From positions 620,001-684,000 of the forward strand of contig NZ_CP071182.1 in assembly GCF_017298635.1 (NCBI RefSeq): DNA of 64,000 nt. The letters run 5' to 3'. Made by a program: the position numbers and the translations under genes. Positions within the stretch are counted from its first letter, which is position 1. Each line of letters begins with the position of its first letter. Under the pieces are notes generated by a model. That model was not told the origin of the DNA. It saw only the letters and a program-made list of their open reading frames with translations, and did not search any database. Below, piece by piece: positions 17,788-35,547 of this stretch. The DNA is from Paenalicyclobacillus mengziensis. GTDB lineage: Bacteria > Bacillota > Bacilli > Alicyclobacillales > Alicyclobacillaceae.

Positions 17788-17816
17788 TTGACATCGTATT
17801 TTAGGTATGCTAAAGT
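17788..17816 (+). promoter_or_regulatory. Promoter for rpoB-rpoC
   Basis: Perfect TTGACA at 17788-17793, 17-base spacer with extended TG, and TAAAGT at 17811-17816. The start near 17823 gives a leader of about 155 bases that is AT-rich and without obvious structure. Confidence 0.7.
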
Positions 17817-17977
17817 AACTAAATGCAAAATCATCTGGAATGGACGGAGATGAATAAAATACCATCCATTTGGATATAGGTGAATATTACACTTATGTGA
17901 AAATGTGGTTCCGGCAACCTCATTTCTTTTTTGTTTGATCACATATGTACTTATAACCAGCGTGAGGGGTGACGCAT

Positions 17978-21508
<3,531 letters not shown>

Positions 21509-21534
21509 GGCGCTGATGAAAGGGAGGATGCTCC

Positions 21535-24500
21535 TTGTTGGATGTCAACAACTTTGAGTTTATGAAGATCGGACTGGCTTCGCCGGAAAAGATCCGCTCC
21601 TGGTCACATGGTGAAGTCAAGAAACCGGAGACCATCAACTACCGCACCCTCCGCCCTGAAAAGGATGGACTGTTCTGCGAACGGATCTTCGGACCAACGC
21701 GTGACTGGGAATGTCACTGCGGGAAATACAAGCGTGTCCGCTATAAGGGTGTCGTGTGTGACCGTTGCGGTGTCGAGGTTACGCGTTCCAAGGTTCGCCG
21801 TGAGCGCATGGGTCACATTGAACTTGCAGCTCCAGTCTCGCACATTTGGTACTTCAAGGGGATTCCGAGCCGCATGGGGCTCGTGCTCGACATGTCTCCT
21901 CGGGCCCTTGAAGAAGTCATCTATTTCGCTTCCTATGTCGTCACGGATCCGGGTGATACTCCGCTTGAGAAGAAGCAGCTTTTGAGCGAGAAGGAGTATC
22001 GTTCTTACCGGGAAAAGTACGGCTACGCCTTTGAAGCGGGTATGGGCGCAGAGTCGATTAAAAAGCTGTTGCTCGACATCAATCTTGACAAAGAAGTCGA
22101 CCAGTTGAAAGACGAATTGCGTACAGCTCAGGGACAGCGACGCAACCGCGTGATTAAACGTCTTGAAGTTTTGGAGGCGTTCCGGGCCTCTGGAAACGAG
22201 CCGAGTTGGATGATTCTCGAGGCGCTGCCTGTCATCCCGCCCGATCTGCGGCCAATGGTGCAACTCGATGGCGGACGCTTTGCGACGTCTGACCTGAATG
22301 ACCTGTACCGCCGCGTCATCAACCGCAACAATCGATTGAAGAGATTGCTCGACCTTGGTGCACCGGACATCATCGTCCAGAACGAAAAGCGTATGTTACA
22401 GGAAGCTGTCGATGCCCTGATTGACAATGGGCGCCGCGGTCGGCCCGTGACTGGACCTGGCAATCGACCGCTCAAGTCCCTGTCGCATATGCTCAAGGGA
22501 AAACAAGGGCGTTTTCGCCAGAATCTGCTTGGTAAGCGCGTCGACTATTCGGGCCGATCCGTTATTGTTGTGGGTCCGGAATTGAAGATCTACCAATGTG
22601 GCCTGCCAAAAGAAATGGCGCTCGAACTGTTCAAGCCGTTCGTCATGAAAGAGTTGGTGGCTCGGGGTCTGGCACACAATATTAAAAGTGCAAAACGCAA
22701 GGTTGAGCGGGTTTCTCCAGAAGTCTGGGATGTCGTCGAGGACGTCATCAAGGAACATCCGGTTCTTCTGAACCGAGCTCCGACACTGCACAGACTTGGT
22801 ATTCAGGCATTTGAGCCAATCCTTGTGGAAGGCCGCGCCATCAAATTACATCCGATGGTGTGCACCGCGTACAACGCTGACTTTGACGGTGACCAGATGG
22901 CTGTTCACGTTCCTTTGTCTGCAGAGGCACAAGCTGAAGCCCGGTTGCTGATGTTGGCTGCGCATAACATCTTGAACCCGAAAGATGGAAAGCCTGTTGT
23001 AACTCCAACGCAGGATATGGTTCTCGGACCATACTACTTGACCATTGAACGTCAGGACGCAAAAGGCGAAGGCCGTGTCTTCGCCGATCCGGATGAGGTT
23101 AATGTTGCGCTGCAACGCAGAGAAATTGAGGTTCACAGCCGCATCGTGATTCCTGCGAAGTCACTGAGCAAGAAGTCTTTCACGAAACAGCAAGAGCAGG
23201 CATTCCTGATTACGACACCAGGAAAACTTATCTTTAACGAGGTCTTTCCGGATGACTTCCCGTACTTGCACTCGGGAGCAAAGCAGAATCTTTATGAAGG
23301 ACCACCTGCAGAGACGTTCATTTTCGAAAAGGGCGTCAATCTGCGTGAACGGGTTTTGTCTCGGCCGACGCCGAAGCCCATCATCAAAAAGGACCTCGGG
23401 AACATACTGGCTGAGTGCTTTGACCGCTATGGCACGACGCAGACAGCGGAGATTTTGGACCGCGTAAAGAAACTCGGCTTCCACTACTCCTGTCAGGCTG
23501 GTATCACGATTTCCGTCGCTGATATCATCGTGCCGCAAGAGAAAGTGACCATTCTTGACGAGGCGGACAAGAAGGACCACAAGCTTGTGCAGCAGTACCG
23601 TCGTGGCTTGATTACTGAAGAAGAGAAGTACATGTCCTTCAGCCAGATTTGGAGTGAAGCCAAAGAGAAACTGTCGGAAACGCTGATGCAGAGCATGGAT
23701 GAATTGAACCCGATTTACATGATGGCAACGTCGGGTGCCCGCGGCAGTCAGTCGCAGATTACACAGCTCGCTGGGATGCGCGGGTTGATGGCGAACCCAT
23801 CAGGGCAAATCATTCAATTGCCAATCAAGTCGAACTTCCGCGAAGGTCTGACCGTGTTGGAATACTTTATTTCCACACATGGCGCCAGAAAGGGTCTTGC
23901 CGACACAGCTCTTCGTACAGCTGACTCTGGTTACTTGACTCGTCGTCTTGTTGACGTTGCACAGGACACCATCGTACGGGAAATCGACTGTGGCACCGAC
24001 AAGGGGCTGCGGGTCGTGGAGATTCGCGATGGCCGTGAGATCATCGAAGAACTCTACGATCGACTTGAGGGTCGCGTCGCTTTCCAGGATGTCTATCATC
24101 CTGAAACGGGTGAGAAACTGGTTGGTAAGAACGAGTTGATCGACGCTGTCACGGCAACAGCCATTGTAGAAGCAGGCATTAAAGAAGTCTACATCCGTTC
24201 GGTCTTGACCTGTCGAACACGTCACGGGGTTTGCGTGCACTGCTACGGGCGAAACCTCGCAACCGGAAAGATGGTCGAGATTGGCGAAGCGGTGGGTATC
24301 ATTGCCGCACAGTCTATCGGTGAGCCCGGCACACAGTTAACCATGCGTACATTCCATACGGGTGGCGTTGCTGGCGATGATATCACCCAAGGTTTGCCGC
24401 GTATTCAGGAACTGTTTGAGGCGCGTAACCCGAAAGGGCAAGCGGTTATCACGGAGTTTGACGGTGTCATTACGGATATCCGTGAGACGAAAGACAAGCG

Positions 24501-25167
24501 AGAGATTGAAGTTACGGGTGAGAGTGAGACCAAGGTGTACGCCATTCCTTATGGCTCGCGCATTCGTGTGTCTGTAAATCAAAAGATTGCTGCTGGTGAT
24601 GAATTGACGGAAGGGTCCGTCGATCCGAAAGAGATGCTTCGCGTCAAAGGTCTCGCTGGTGTGCAGAATTACCTGCTCCGCGAAGTGCAGCGCGTCTATC
24701 GACTTCAGGGTGTGGATATCAATGACAAGCACGTTGAGGTAATGGTGCGCCAGATGTTGCGCAAGGTGCGCATTCTCGATTCCGGAGATACTGACCTCCT
24801 GCCGGGGACATACGCAGACCTGTACGACTACGAAATGGCTAACCGCGAGGTGCTGTTGCGAGGCAAAGAACCGGCTGTGGCGAGACCTGCGCTTCTTGGT
24901 ATCACCAAGGCATCTCTCGAGACTGATTCGTTCTTGTCCGCTGCTTCCTTCCAGGAGACGACCAGGGTGTTGACCGAAGCAGCCATTAAAGGCAAAGTCG
25001 ACCAACTGCTCGGGCTCAAGGAAAATGTCATTATTGGCAAACTCATTCCGGCTGGCACGGGAATGTCAAGGTATCGGCACATCGAAGTGGTCAGTGACGA
25101 CGATCCGGTCGAAGAGTCAGATGACCAGAGTGAGTCATCGGCGGCTGAGGTATCAGTTTCCGAGTAG
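21535..25167 (+). CDS. rpoC: RNA polymerase beta-prime subunit
   Basis: 1210 aa. The N-terminal zinc site [19 protein letters not shown] begins near residue 62, the catalytic NADFDGDQ lies near residue 447, the trigger-loop region is [18 protein letters not shown], and the second zinc site [13 protein letters not shown] is present. This is the single-chain Bacillota form without the large E. coli insertion. TTG 21535 is spaced seven bases after GGAGG; a TTG one codon later is possible. It lies 26 bases after rpoB. The C-terminus is Glu/Ser-rich. Confidence 0.97.
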   Translation: MLDVNNFEFMKIGLASPEKIRSWSHGEVKKPETINYRTLRPEKDGLFCERIFGPTRDWECHCGKYKRVRYKGVVCDRCGVEVTRSKVRRERMGHIELAAPVSHIWYFKGIPSRMGLVLDMSPRALEEVIYFASYVVTDPGDTPLEKKQLLSEKEYRSYREKYGYAFEAGMGAESIKKLLLDINLDKEVDQLKDELRTAQGQRRNRVIKRLEVLEAFRASGNEPSWMILEALPVIPPDLRPMVQLDGGRFATSDLNDLYRRVINRNNRLKRLLDLGAPDIIVQNEKRMLQEAVDALIDNGRRGRPVTGPGNRPLKSLSHMLKGKQGRFRQNLLGKRVDYSGRSVIVVGPELKIYQCGLPKEMALELFKPFVMKELVARGLAHNIKSAKRKVERVSPEVWDVVEDVIKEHPVLLNRAPTLHRLGIQAFEPILVEGRAIKLHPMVCTAYNADFDGDQMAVHVPLSAEAQAEARLLMLAAHNILNPKDGKPVVTPTQDMVLGPYYLTIERQDAKGEGRVFADPDEVNVALQRREIEVHSRIVIPAKSLSKKSFTKQQEQAFLITTPGKLIFNEVFPDDFPYLHSGAKQNLYEGPPAETFIFEKGVNLRERVLSRPTPKPIIKKDLGNILAECFDRYGTTQTAEILDRVKKLGFHYSCQAGITISVADIIVPQEKVTILDEADKKDHKLVQQYRRGLITEEEKYMSFSQIWSEAKEKLSETLMQSMDELNPIYMMATSGARGSQSQITQLAGMRGLMANPSGQIIQLPIKSNFREGLTVLEYFISTHGARKGLADTALRTADSGYLTRRLVDVAQDTIVREIDCGTDKGLRVVEIRDGREIIEELYDRLEGRVAFQDVYHPETGEKLVGKNELIDAVTATAIVEAGIKEVYIRSVLTCRTRHGVCVHCYGRNLATGKMVEIGEAVGIIAAQSIGEPGTQLTMRTFHTGGVAGDDITQGLPRIQELFEARNPKGQAVITEFDGVITDIRETKDKREIEVTGESETKVYAIPYGSRIRVSVNQKIAAGDELTEGSVDPKEMLRVKGLAGVQNYLLREVQRVYRLQGVDINDKHVEVMVRQMLRKVRILDSGDTDLLPGTYADLYDYEMANREVLLRGKEPAVARPALLGITKASLETDSFLSAASFQETTRVLTEAAIKGKVDQLLGLKENVIIGKLIPAGTGMSRYRHIEVVSDDDPVEESDDQSESSAAEVSVSE

Positions 25168-25208
25168 GCACTTTGAATGAATCCCAGAGTTGCATCAGCG
25201 GGCAAAGC

Positions 25209-25257
25209 CAAATGCGCTGTCAATCATCCGTGCGGATTTTAGTTGACAGCGCATTTG
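25209..25257 (+). other. 15-bp perfect inverted repeat overlapping the -35 box upstream of rplGB
   Basis: Arm 25209-25223 (caaatgcgctgtcaa) is the exact reverse complement of 25243-25257, and an inner hairpin (atccg/cggat) fills the loop. No T-run follows, so it is not an intrinsic terminator. The right arm contains the TTGACA -35 box of the next promoter, which suggests an operator or an mRNA 3' end structure for rpoC. Confidence 0.75.
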
Positions 25258-25272
25258 CTCCGGTGATAGAAT
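25243..25272 (+). promoter_or_regulatory. Strong promoter of the str operon (rplGB-rpsL-rpsG-fusA-tuf)
   Basis: TTGACA at 25243-25248, 18-base spacer, extended TG and TAGAAT at 25267-25272. Start is expected near 25279, 45 bases before the rplGB start codon. Confidence 0.7.
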
Positions 25273-25323
25273 CTCTGAGTGTGCCTTTGGGCATGGTTTT
25301 CGATCTTGGGGGAGGCTGCTGCG

Positions 25324-25572
25324 ATGTCACTCGATCGCATACGGCTCGCTAGGAAGCGCACCATTGGGACCAATCAAACTACGAAAGCTCTCCAGCAGGG
25401 ACAAGTGGAAGTCGTATATGTTGCAAAGGATGCCGAGCATCGGGTGACCGCCCCTATCGTGTCCTTGGCAAACCAGCGGGGTCTGAATGTCGTTTGGGTG
25501 GACACAATGAAGCAGCTTGGCAAGGCGTGCGGGATCGAAGTAGGGGCAGCTGCCGCCGCTGTCATCAAGTAG
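25324..25572 (+). CDS. rplGB: L7Ae/L30e-family ribosome-associated protein (YbxF)
   Basis: 82 aa. The L7Ae fold is apparent from TIGTNQTTKALQQGQVEVVYVAKDAEHRV and the conserved GKACGIEVGAAAAAV end. In Bacillus subtilis YbxF binds kink-turn RNA and associates with ribosomes. ATG 25324 follows GGGGGAGG at a good distance; the longer frame from 25279 begins in the expected 5' untranslated region. It is the first gene of the str operon, as in Bacillus. Confidence 0.9.
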   Translation: MSLDRIRLARKRTIGTNQTTKALQQGQVEVVYVAKDAEHRVTAPIVSLANQRGLNVVWVDTMKQLGKACGIEVGAAAAAVIK

Positions 25573-25781
25573 AAGCATGAAGGTCGCAGGGATAGCCCGC
25601 GGCGTTTTGTGTGTGAACTTGGGTTTTTGTTTGCCGCCGCGCGAACCACCAGGACGCGTGGACTTGAAGGCGAGTCGCCCACGGGCGAGGAGTTGTTTGA
25701 GATTCCTCATCGCATGGGCGTCCAAGTCGTTTCGTGAAAGTCGTTTGTGGGTTGTTTGGATTTGAAAGGAGGTGCGTTAGG

Positions 25782-26198
25782 ATGCCAACCATTAATCAAC
25801 TCGTACGCCAGGGTCGGAAGCCGGTCTTGAAGAAATCGACGGCACCAGCTCTGCAGAAGGGATATAACAGCTTTCGCAAAGAGGAGACCGATCTTCCGGC
25901 GCCTCAGAAGCGGGGCGTGTGTACCCGTGTCGGTACCATGACACCGAAGAAGCCGAACTCGGCGTTGCGGAAGTACGCGCGTGTGCGTCTGACGAATCAG
26001 ATTGAAGTCACGGCATACATCCCGGGTATCGGTCACAATCTTCAGGAACACTCTGTTGTTCTTGTTCGCGGTGGACGTGTCAAGGACCTTCCTGGTGTGC
26101 GTTACCACATCGTTCGTGGTGCGCTTGACACAGCAGGTGTGAAGGACCGTCAGCAGGCTCGCTCGAAGTATGGAGCGAAGCGACCGAAGAAGAAATAA
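25782..26198 (+). CDS. rpsL: 30S ribosomal protein S12
   Basis: 138 aa. Decoding-centre loops [11 protein letters not shown] and [14 protein letters not shown] are wild type at the lysines linked to streptomycin resistance. The short N-terminal extension is as in Bacillota. ATG 25782 follows AAAGGAGGTG. The 209-base gap after rplGB shows no gene; it might contain processing sites. Confidence 0.97.
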   Translation: MPTINQLVRQGRKPVLKKSTAPALQKGYNSFRKEETDLPAPQKRGVCTRVGTMTPKKPNSALRKYARVRLTNQIEVTAYIPGIGHNLQEHSVVLVRGGRVKDLPGVRYHIVRGALDTAGVKDRQQARSKYGAKRPKKK

Positions 26199-26265
26199 TT
26201 GTACCACGCTTTTAGACCTTGACCTGTCGACTGCGACGGTCGAACGGGTTCGAACAGTCTCTTGA

Positions 26266-26751
<486 letters not shown>

Positions 26752-26805
26752 TAGCGGGTGGTGCTTTGTACTTCTATGAATTGCTAACGGGAAGGAGGGT
26801 GTTCT

Positions 26806-28881
<2,076 letters not shown>

Positions 28882-28899
28882 GATAAGGAGTGATTTCTA

Positions 28900-30087
28900 A
28901 TGGCAAAGGCGAAATTTGATCGCTCGCTCCCGCACGTGAACGTCGGGACCATTGGCCACGTTGACCACGGTAAGACCACTTTGACAGCAGCTATTACGTC
29001 TGTGCAAGCGCAGAAAGGTAAGGCTCAGTTTTCGAAGTATGACGATATCGACAAGGCTCCGGAAGAGCGCGAGCGTGGAATTACAATTAACACCGCTCAC
29101 GTGGAGTACTCGACTGACCATCGTCACTACGCACACGTTGACTGCCCAGGACACGCTGACTATGTCAAGAACATGATCACCGGTGCAGCCCAGATGGACG
29201 GAGCGATTCTCGTTGTTTCCGCAGCTGACGGCCCGATGCCGCAAACTCGTGAGCACATCCTGCTCTCCCGTCAGGTTGGCGTTCCTTACCTGGTTGTGTT
29301 CCTTAACAAGTGTGACATGGTTGATGATGAAGAACTCCTCGAACTCGTCGAAATGGAAGTGCGTGAACTGCTCTCCGAGTACGAGTTTCCTGGAGATGAC
29401 ATTCCTGTAATTCGCGGTTCCGCTTTGAGGGCGCTCGAGGGCGATGCTGAGTATGTGAAGAAGATTGAGGAACTCCTTGACGCTGTGGACAGCTATATTC
29501 CAACTCCGGAACGCGACACCGATCGCCCGTTCTTGATGCCTGTGGAAGACGTGTTCACGATTACCGGCCGTGGAACGGTTGCTACCGGTCGTGTGGAACG
29601 CGGTACGCTGAAGGTTGGCGACGAAGTCGAAATCGTCGGTCTGCATGAAGAGAATCGCAAGTCGGTTGCGACCGGTATTGAGATGTTCCGCAAACTCCTC
29701 GACCAGGCGCAAGCTGGTGACAACATCGGTGCGCTTCTGCGTGGCGTGGAGCGTAAGGACATCGAGCGTGGCCAGGTTTTGGTCAAGCCCGGATCCATCA
29801 AGCCGCACACCGCGTTCAAGGCCGAAGTTTACGTCCTGACGAAGGAAGAAGGCGGACGTCACACTCCGTTCTTTAACGGTTATCGCCCACAGTTCTACTT
29901 CCGTACTACTGACGTAACCGGCGTTGTGAAGTTGCCAGACGGCACCGAGATGGTCATGCCTGGGGATAACATCACAATGGACGTTGAATTGATCGCACCA
30001 ATCGCACTTGAAGAAGGTACGCGTTTTGCTATCCGCGAAGGCGGCCGTACTGTCGGTGCTGGTGTTGTCAGCAGCATCGCAAAGTAA
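28900..30087 (+). CDS. tuf: Elongation factor Tu
   Basis: 395 aa. The GTPase motifs [18 protein letters not shown] and NKCDM are complete, the switch-I segment [15 protein letters not shown] is standard, and domains 2 and 3 follow with the kirromycin-site region unaltered as far as can be judged by eye. It delivers aminoacyl-tRNA to the A site. ATG 28900 follows AAGGAG by nine bases. It ends the str operon; a hairpin and a new promoter separate it from rpsJ. Confidence 0.98.
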   Translation: MAKAKFDRSLPHVNVGTIGHVDHGKTTLTAAITSVQAQKGKAQFSKYDDIDKAPEERERGITINTAHVEYSTDHRHYAHVDCPGHADYVKNMITGAAQMDGAILVVSAADGPMPQTREHILLSRQVGVPYLVVFLNKCDMVDDEELLELVEMEVRELLSEYEFPGDDIPVIRGSALRALEGDAEYVKKIEELLDAVDSYIPTPERDTDRPFLMPVEDVFTITGRGTVATGRVERGTLKVGDEVEIVGLHEENRKSVATGIEMFRKLLDQAQAGDNIGALLRGVERKDIERGQVLVKPGSIKPHTAFKAEVYVLTKEEGGRHTPFFNGYRPQFYFRTTDVTGVVKLPDGTEMVMPGDNITMDVELIAPIALEEGTRFAIREGGRTVGAGVVSSIAK

Positions 30088-30115
30088 TCTCGAAAAGTAT
30101 ATCGGGAGATGTTGG

Positions 30116-30150
30116 AGGCGGGGAGCTCGATGCTCCCTGCCTTCGTTTGG
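30116..30150 (+). terminator. Hairpin after tuf, probable terminator
   Basis: An 11-bp stem with one mismatch (aggcggggagc at 30116-30126, gctccctgcct at 30132-30142) is followed by a modest T-rich stretch (tcgttt). Confidence 0.55.
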
Positions 30151-30202
30151 TGCCGGATGACTGTTTCCTGTATCTACACATTTGTCGATTCTTGATTTAT
30201 TC

Positions 30203-30231
30203 TTGTGTTCTGGCCTCTGGTCTAGTATAAT
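30203..30231 (+). promoter_or_regulatory. Promoter and leader of the S10 operon, in the 313-base tuf-rpsJ gap
   Basis: TTGTGT at 30203-30208, 17-base spacer, perfect TATAAT at 30226-30231. The start near 30238 leaves a leader of about 160 bases with a hairpin gtgccc/gggcac at 30277-30299. It could host autogenous control by L4 as in other S10 operons, but I cannot match a known L4 leader by eye. The gap contains no coding frame. Confidence 0.65.
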
Positions 30232-30325
30232 TTCGAATGTTGGTCTCTGACAGCGATGAGGCAGAAGGTTGCCTATGTGCCCGTGGCCATATGGGGCACC
30301 ACTAGGGTTGTTTTCTGCGGAGTAG

Positions 30326-30709
<384 letters not shown>

Positions 30710-30783
30710 ATGACAGAGGGTGACCTCTGCTTGACTCGACTTATTCGAAATGTGTATGGAAAGGGCGCTAAGGAGGTGTGCGT

Positions 30784-31413
30784 ATGAAGGGCATTCTAGG
30801 GCGGAAACTGGGCATGACACAAGTCTTTTCCGAAGACGGAACTGTTATTCCGGTAACCGTGATTGAAGCTGGTCCGTGCATTGTCCTACAGAAGAAGGAA
30901 GTTGCGACGGACGGCTACGATGCTGTGCAAATTGGATTTGCTGATAAAAAGCCAAAACGGGCCACCAAGGCTGAACAAGGACACGCACAAAAGGCGAACA
31001 CAGCGGCGAAGAAGTATGTCCGTGAGCTGCGCGGCGTTGAGATGGGTGCGTATGAAGTTGGACAGCAACTGGGTCCGGACGTATTTGCTGAAGGTGAGAT
31101 TGTTGACGTGATTGGGACTTCAAAGGGCAAGGGCTACGCTGGTCCTATTAAGCGCCACAATCAATCTCGCGGTCCAATGGGCCATGGGTCAAAATACCAC
31201 CGTGGTGTTGGTTCGCTGGGGCCTATCGCTCCGAATCGTGTTTTCAAGGGTCAGACGATGGCTGGCCGTATGGGTGGAGAACGTGTGACTGTACAAAACC
31301 TGCAGGTTGTCCGAGTTGATTCCGAGAGAAACCTGTTGCTGGTTAAAGGCGCGATTCCAGGTCCGAAGAATTCTTTTGTTACCATCAGGCAGGCTGTTAA
31401 ATCTAGTCACTGA
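30784..31413 (+). CDS. rplC: 50S ribosomal protein L3
   Basis: 209 aa. It begins [15 protein letters not shown] and contains the L3 signature [15 protein letters not shown] with the loop reaching toward the peptidyl-transferase centre. L3 is also the cofactor of Mini-RNase III, encoded at 10475. ATG 30784 follows AAGGAGGTG; GTG 30778 lies in that site and was rejected. Confidence 0.97.
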   Translation: MKGILGRKLGMTQVFSEDGTVIPVTVIEAGPCIVLQKKEVATDGYDAVQIGFADKKPKRATKAEQGHAQKANTAAKKYVRELRGVEMGAYEVGQQLGPDVFAEGEIVDVIGTSKGKGYAGPIKRHNQSRGPMGHGSKYHRGVGSLGPIAPNRVFKGQTMAGRMGGERVTVQNLQVVRVDSERNLLLVKGAIPGPKNSFVTIRQAVKSSH

Positions 31414-31439
31414 TTACCGTCTAGAAAGGAGGATGCGGG

Positions 31440-32060
31440 ATGCCGAAAGTTGCAGTTTTCAATATGAACGGCGAACAAGTTGGAGACATCGAGCTGAGTG
31501 ACAAGCTGTTTTCTGCGCCTGTCCGTGCTGACTTGATGCATACTGTTGTGTTGAGTTATTTAGCGGGTAAGCGGCAGGGCACACATAAGGTCAAAAATCG
31601 TTCGGAAGTCAGCGGCGGCGGTCGTAAGCCCTGGCGTCAGAAGGGAACTGGCCGTGCACGTCAAGGAAGCACACGCGCTCCACAGTGGAAGGGAGGCGGC
31701 GTGGTTTTTGGTCCGACTCCAAGGACGTACACGCTCAAAGTCCCAAAGAAGGTTCGTCGCCAGGCCCTGTACAGTGCGCTTTCAAGCAAAGTGGACGAGG
31801 GTAAGATCATTGTGCTAGACCAGTTGAGTGTCTCGGAAGTTAAAACGAAACACATGGCTGCGTTGTTACGATCCTTGAATCTGAAACAGGCGCTTTTGGT
31901 TGATGCCACGCGTGAAGATAACGCGTATCTGTCTGCTCGGAACATACAGGGGTTGAAATATGTTGAGGCAAATGCACTCAATGTTTATGACTTAATTCAG
32001 CATGAGCATCTGGTTTTGACGAAGGATGCTGTTGCCAAGGTCGAGGAGGTGTTCGCGTAA
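31440..32060 (+). CDS. rplD: 50S ribosomal protein L4
   Basis: 206 aa. It has the L4 extended loop [19 protein letters not shown] that lines the exit tunnel, and the globular C-terminal part ([14 protein letters not shown]). L4 often represses its own operon. ATG 31440 follows AAAGGAGGATG. The stop overlaps the rplW start by one base. Confidence 0.97.
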   Translation: MPKVAVFNMNGEQVGDIELSDKLFSAPVRADLMHTVVLSYLAGKRQGTHKVKNRSEVSGGGRKPWRQKGTGRARQGSTRAPQWKGGGVVFGPTPRTYTLKVPKKVRRQALYSALSSKVDEGKIIVLDQLSVSEVKTKHMAALLRSLNLKQALLVDATREDNAYLSARNIQGLKYVEANALNVYDLIQHEHLVLTKDAVAKVEEVFA

Positions 32061-32344
32061 TGGATCCGCGTGACCTCATTAAACGCCCGATTATCACAGA
32101 ACGTTCAACGGCTTTGATGGAAGAGGGCAAGTACGTCTTCGAAGTTGATCGCCGGGCAAACAAGACGGAAATCCGTCAAGCTGTCGAGAAGTTGTTTGGT
32201 GTTCAGGTGGAAAAGGTCCATACTCTACGCACGCCTGGTAAGAAGAAGCGCGTAGGGAAGTATGTTGGCTTCACCAGCGAACGGAAAAAGGCAATCGTGA
32301 AGTTGACTGCCGATTCTAAGCCGATAGAGATCTTTAATGGTTAA
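32060..32344 (+). CDS. rplW: 50S ribosomal protein L23
   Basis: 94 aa. It begins with [16 protein letters not shown] and has the loop [20 protein letters not shown]23 sits at the tunnel exit and docks trigger factor and SRP. ATG 32060 overlaps the rplD stop (TAATG), with GAGGTG at the end of rplD as ribosome site; the two are translationally coupled. Confidence 0.97.
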   Translation: MDPRDLIKRPIITERSTALMEEGKYVFEVDRRANKTEIRQAVEKLFGVQVEKVHTLRTPGKKKRVGKYVGFTSERKKAIVKLTADSKPIEIFNG

Positions 32345-32382
32345 TTTTTGAGTTTGCATGAAGTGCGAAGGAGGTTGTGACG

Positions 32383-33213
32383 TTGGGCATTAAAAAGTAC
32401 CGCCCTACTTCTCCAGGACGTCGGTTTATGTCAGTCTCGACATTTGAAGAGATTACGACGGCGGAACCTGAGAAGTCGTTGCTGGCACCGCTGAAATCAC
32501 GTGCCGGTCGGAACCACCAGGGCAAGATTACTGTACGTCACCAAGGTGGAGGCCATAAGCGCCAATACCGCATTATCGACTTTAAACGCGACAAGGATGG
32601 GATTCCGGCTAAGGTTGCGACCATCGAGTACGACCCGAACCGTTCAGCTCGTATTGCGTTGCTTCATTACGTAGATGGTGAAAAGCGCTATATTGTGGCT
32701 CCGCACGGGCTGCAGGTTGGGCACATGGTTGTCTCTGGGACCGATGCAGACATTCGAGTCGGCAACGCGCTGCCGCTGGCAAACATTCCTGTCGGTACCG
32801 TGATTCATAACATTGAGCTGAAGCCGGGTAAGGGCGCGCAGTTGGCACGCGCTGCTGGAGCTTCTGCGCAGTTGATGGCGAAGGAAGGCCAGTACGCCAA
32901 CATTCGTCTTGGCTCCGGAGAGATGCGTTTGGTCCGTCTTGAATGTCGCGCCACGATTGGCCAGGTGGGTAACCTCGACCACGAGAACGTGAATATTGGT
33001 AAGGCTGGCCGATCCCGTTGGCTCGGCAAGCGCCCGACCGTGCGCGGTGTTGTCATGAACCCTGTGGACCATCCACATGGTGGTGGTGAAGGTAAGGCGC
33101 CGGTAGGCCGCAAGTCTCCGATGTCTCCTTGGGGCAAGCCCACCTTGGGTAAGAAGACTCGGAAGAAAAATCACCCGAGCGACAAGTATATTGTGCGGCG
33201 CCGCAAAAAGTAA
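32383..33213 (+). CDS. rplB: 50S ribosomal protein L2
   Basis: 276 aa. The signature near the C-terminus, [18 protein letters not shown], includes the conserved histidine close to the peptidyl-transferase centre. It begins [16 protein letters not shown] 32383 is eight bases from GAAGGAGG and gives the usual length; GTG 32377 is only two bases from that site. Confidence 0.97.
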   Translation: MGIKKYRPTSPGRRFMSVSTFEEITTAEPEKSLLAPLKSRAGRNHQGKITVRHQGGGHKRQYRIIDFKRDKDGIPAKVATIEYDPNRSARIALLHYVDGEKRYIVAPHGLQVGHMVVSGTDADIRVGNALPLANIPVGTVIHNIELKPGKGAQLARAAGASAQLMAKEGQYANIRLGSGEMRLVRLECRATIGQVGNLDHENVNIGKAGRSRWLGKRPTVRGVVMNPVDHPHGGGEGKAPVGRKSPMSPWGKPTLGKKTRKKNHPSDKYIVRRRKK

Positions 33214-33278
33214 GAGCGGCAGATTTCTATGGATACACCATCTCAGCACTGTTTAGCTGGGCGAGAGGAGGTTTCTCG

Positions 33279-33560
33279 ATGAGTCGTTCTTTGAAGAAAG
33301 GGCCGTTTTGTGACGACTACCTGCTCAAAAAGGTGGACGTGATGAACACTTCCGGTGAAAAGCGCGTCATTAAGACGTGGTCCAGGCGCTCGACCATATT
33401 CCCACAGTTCGTAGGACATACCTTTGGGGTTCATGATGGTCGGAAACATGTCCCGGTTTATGTCACTGAGGACATGGTAGGGCATAAACTCGGTGAATTT
33501 GCACCGACTCGAACCTACAAAGGGCACGCGGGTGACGAAAAGGGTTCACGTTCCCGCTAA
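33279..33560 (+). CDS. rpsS: 30S ribosomal protein S19
   Basis: 93 aa. It begins [19 protein letters not shown] and includes [20 protein letters not shown] and [16 protein letters not shown], the S19 signature. It pairs with S13 at the top of the 30S head. ATG 33279 follows GAGGAGG. It lies 65 bases after rplB. Confidence 0.97.
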   Translation: MSRSLKKGPFCDDYLLKKVDVMNTSGEKRVIKTWSRRSTIFPQFVGHTFGVHDGRKHVPVYVTEDMVGHKLGEFAPTRTYKGHAGDEKGSRSR

Positions 33561-33588
33561 CGCGGCACTGTGAAAGGAGGTCTATTAG

Positions 33589-33930
33589 ATGGAGGCAACT
33601 GAAACGCGCGCGAGAGTCAAGTACATTCGGATTGCACCGCGGAAGGTTCGTTTGGTTGTGGACCTCATTCGTGGCAAAAAGATTGGCGAAGCGCTTGCGA
33701 TATTAAAGCTGACGCCGCGTGGTGCGTCGCCGGTTGTGGAGAAGGTTCTGCGCTCTGCCATCGCGAATGCTGAAAATAACCACAACATGGATGTGGAACG
33801 ATTGTTCGTCAAGGAGATTTTTGTCGATCCAGGTCCGACTCTGAAACGGTTCCATCCCCGTGCGCAGGGCCGTGCTTACAGCATCATGAAGCGCACGAGT
33901 CATATTACCGTCGTTGTGGCGGAAAAGTAA
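33589..33930 (+). CDS. rplV: 50S ribosomal protein L22
   Basis: 113 aa. [17 protein letters not shown] at the start and the tunnel hairpin [25 protein letters not shown] at the end identify L22, whose loop forms part of the exit-tunnel constriction with L4. ATG 33589 follows AAAGGAGG at a nine-base distance. Ends 16 bases before rpsC. Confidence 0.97.
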   Translation: MEATETRARVKYIRIAPRKVRLVVDLIRGKKIGEALAILKLTPRGASPVVEKVLRSAIANAENNHNMDVERLFVKEIFVDPGPTLKRFHPRAQGRAYSIMKRTSHITVVVAEK

Positions 33931-33946
33931 GGAGGGATAGAAGCGA

Positions 33947-34612
33947 ATGGGACAAAAAGTAAATCCCGTTGGACTGCGGATCGGTATTATTCGCGATTGG
34001 GAATCCAGATGGTTTGCAAATAAGAAGGACTACCAGGACCTGTTGCATGAGGACTTGAAGATTCGAGATTTTGTGGCTCGACGCTTAAAGGATGCAGCCG
34101 TCTCGGAGATTGACATCGAACGTGCTGCAAACCGCATCAACGTTGTTATCCACACGGCTAAACCGGGCATGGTGATTGGAAAAGGTGGTTCTGAGGTGGA
34201 TAACCTTCGGAATCAGTTGAATGGCTTAACCGGCAAGCGTGTACACATTTCTATCTCTGAGGTAAAGAGTCCGGACCTGAGTGCGCGTTTGGTAGCAGAA
34301 AACATTGCGTCGCAGTTGGAACGACGGGTTTCATTTCGTCGTGCAATGAAACAAGCCATTCAGCGTACGATGCGTTCTGGTGGCAAAGGTATTCGCGTCC
34401 AAGTTTCTGGTCGCCTTGGTGGCGCTGAAATCGCCCGTACGGAGGGGTATTCCGAAGGGACTGTTCCACTTCATACCCTGCGTGCTGACATTGACTACGC
34501 GCTGGCTGAAGCGCACACGACTTACGGGCGCATCGGCGTCAAGGTTTGGATCTACCGTGGTGAAATCTTGCCGCAGAGGAATCGAAAGGGCGCTGAGGAA
34601 GGAGGCAATTAA
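33947..34612 (+). CDS. rpsC: 30S ribosomal protein S3
   Basis: 221 aa. It begins [20 protein letters not shown]; a KH domain with [11 protein letters not shown] follows, then the C-terminal domain with [23 protein letters not shown]3 forms the mRNA entry site with S4 and S5. ATG 33947 follows AAGGAGG at a ten-base distance. Rather acidic last residues (KGAEEGGN) contain the rplP ribosome site. Confidence 0.97.
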   Translation: MGQKVNPVGLRIGIIRDWESRWFANKKDYQDLLHEDLKIRDFVARRLKDAAVSEIDIERAANRINVVIHTAKPGMVIGKGGSEVDNLRNQLNGLTGKRVHISISEVKSPDLSARLVAENIASQLERRVSFRRAMKQAIQRTMRSGGKGIRVQVSGRLGGAEIARTEGYSEGTVPLHTLRADIDYALAEAHTTYGRIGVKVWIYRGEILPQRNRKGAEEGGN

Positions 34613-34614
34613 CC

Positions 34615-35049
34615 ATGTTGATGCCGAAACGTGTTAAGCACCGCAAAGAACACCGTGGACGTATGACGGGTGCTTCCAAGGGCGGCAACGAGGTGGCTTT
34701 TGGAGAATACGGTTTGCAAGCACTGGAACCTGCGTGGGTAACCAACAGGCAGATAGAGGCAGCGCGTATTGCAATGACGCGCTACATGCGCAGAGGCGGA
34801 AGGGTATGGATCAAGATCTTCCCGAGCAAGCCCGTCACACAGAAGCCGGCTGAAACCCGCATGGGTAGTGGTAAGGGTTCCCCGGAAAAGTGGGTTGCCG
34901 TGGTGAAGCCCGGTCGCATTTTGTTCGAAATTGCTGGAGTCAACGAAGAGACTGCGCGTGAAGCGATGCGTCTTGCCGCGCACAAGCTTCCGATTAAGAC
35001 GAAGTTTGTAGTTCGTGACGAAGTGGGTGGTGAAGCTGATGAAAGCTAA
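34615..35049 (+). CDS. rplP: 50S ribosomal protein L16
   Basis: 144 aa. It starts [16 protein letters not shown] and has ITNRQIEA-like ([21 protein letters not shown]) and [19 protein letters not shown] signatures. L16 organises the A-site tRNA elbow region. ATG 34615 is nine bases from GGAGG in the end of rpsC; the ATG at 34621 is less well placed. The 3' end overlaps rpmC by 11 bases. Confidence 0.96.
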   Translation: MLMPKRVKHRKEHRGRMTGASKGGNEVAFGEYGLQALEPAWVTNRQIEAARIAMTRYMRRGGRVWIKIFPSKPVTQKPAETRMGSGKGSPEKWVAVVKPGRILFEIAGVNEETAREAMRLAAHKLPIKTKFVVRDEVGGEADES

Positions 35050-35236
35050 TGAATTGCGCGGGCTTTCGAGCGAAGAGATCGAGAGCCGCATCGATCAACT
35101 CAAGGATGAGTTGTTCAACCTCCGTTTTCAGCTCGCCACTGGTCAGTTGGAGAACCCGATGAGGATTCGTCAGGTTCGCAAGGACATCGCTCGTGCGAAG
35201 ACCATTCTGAAGCAGCGTGAACTGGGTATCGGCTGA
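35039..35236 (+). CDS. rpmC: 50S ribosomal protein L29
   Basis: 65 aa, two antiparallel helices with the L29 signature [20 protein letters not shown] and [12 protein letters not shown]. It lies at the tunnel exit next to L23. ATG 35039 overlaps the rplP end and is preceded by GGGTGGTG within rplP, giving coupling. An in-frame longer reading from 35015 would start deeper in rplP and was rejected. Confidence 0.95.
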   Translation: MKANELRGLSSEEIESRIDQLKDELFNLRFQLATGQLENPMRIRQVRKDIARAKTILKQRELGIG

Positions 35237-35255
35237 GATAAGGAGGGAGGTTGAC

Positions 35256-35519
35256 TTGGTGGAACGGAACTATCGTAAGGTCCGTGTTGGTAAGGTCGTC
35301 AGTGACAAGATGGATAAGACCATCGTCGTTGCTGTTGAAGAATATGTAAAGCACCGTATCTATGGGAAGACGATTCGCCGCACGGTGAAGTTTAAGGCCC
35401 ATGATGAGCAGAACGAAGCCAAGATTGGCGATACAGTACGCATCATGGAAACCCGTCCCCTGAGTAAAGACAAGCGTTGGCGTTTGGTCGAGATCATTGA
35501 GAAGGCAGTTGTGATCTAA
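35256..35519 (+). CDS. rpsQ: 30S ribosomal protein S17
   Basis: 87 aa OB-fold protein. [20 protein letters not shown] begins it, and [27 protein letters not shown] is the S17 signature. TTG 35256, or GTG 35259 one codon later, follows AGGAGGGAGG at 35241-35250. It binds the 16S 5' domain early in assembly. It lies 19 bases after rpmC. Confidence 0.96.
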   Translation: MVERNYRKVRVGKVVSDKMDKTIVVAVEEYVKHRIYGKTIRRTVKFKAHDEQNEAKIGDTVRIMETRPLSKDKRWRLVEIIEKAVVI

Positions 35520-35547
35520 TCGTTCCCGCTGGAAGGAGGCAGTCCGT

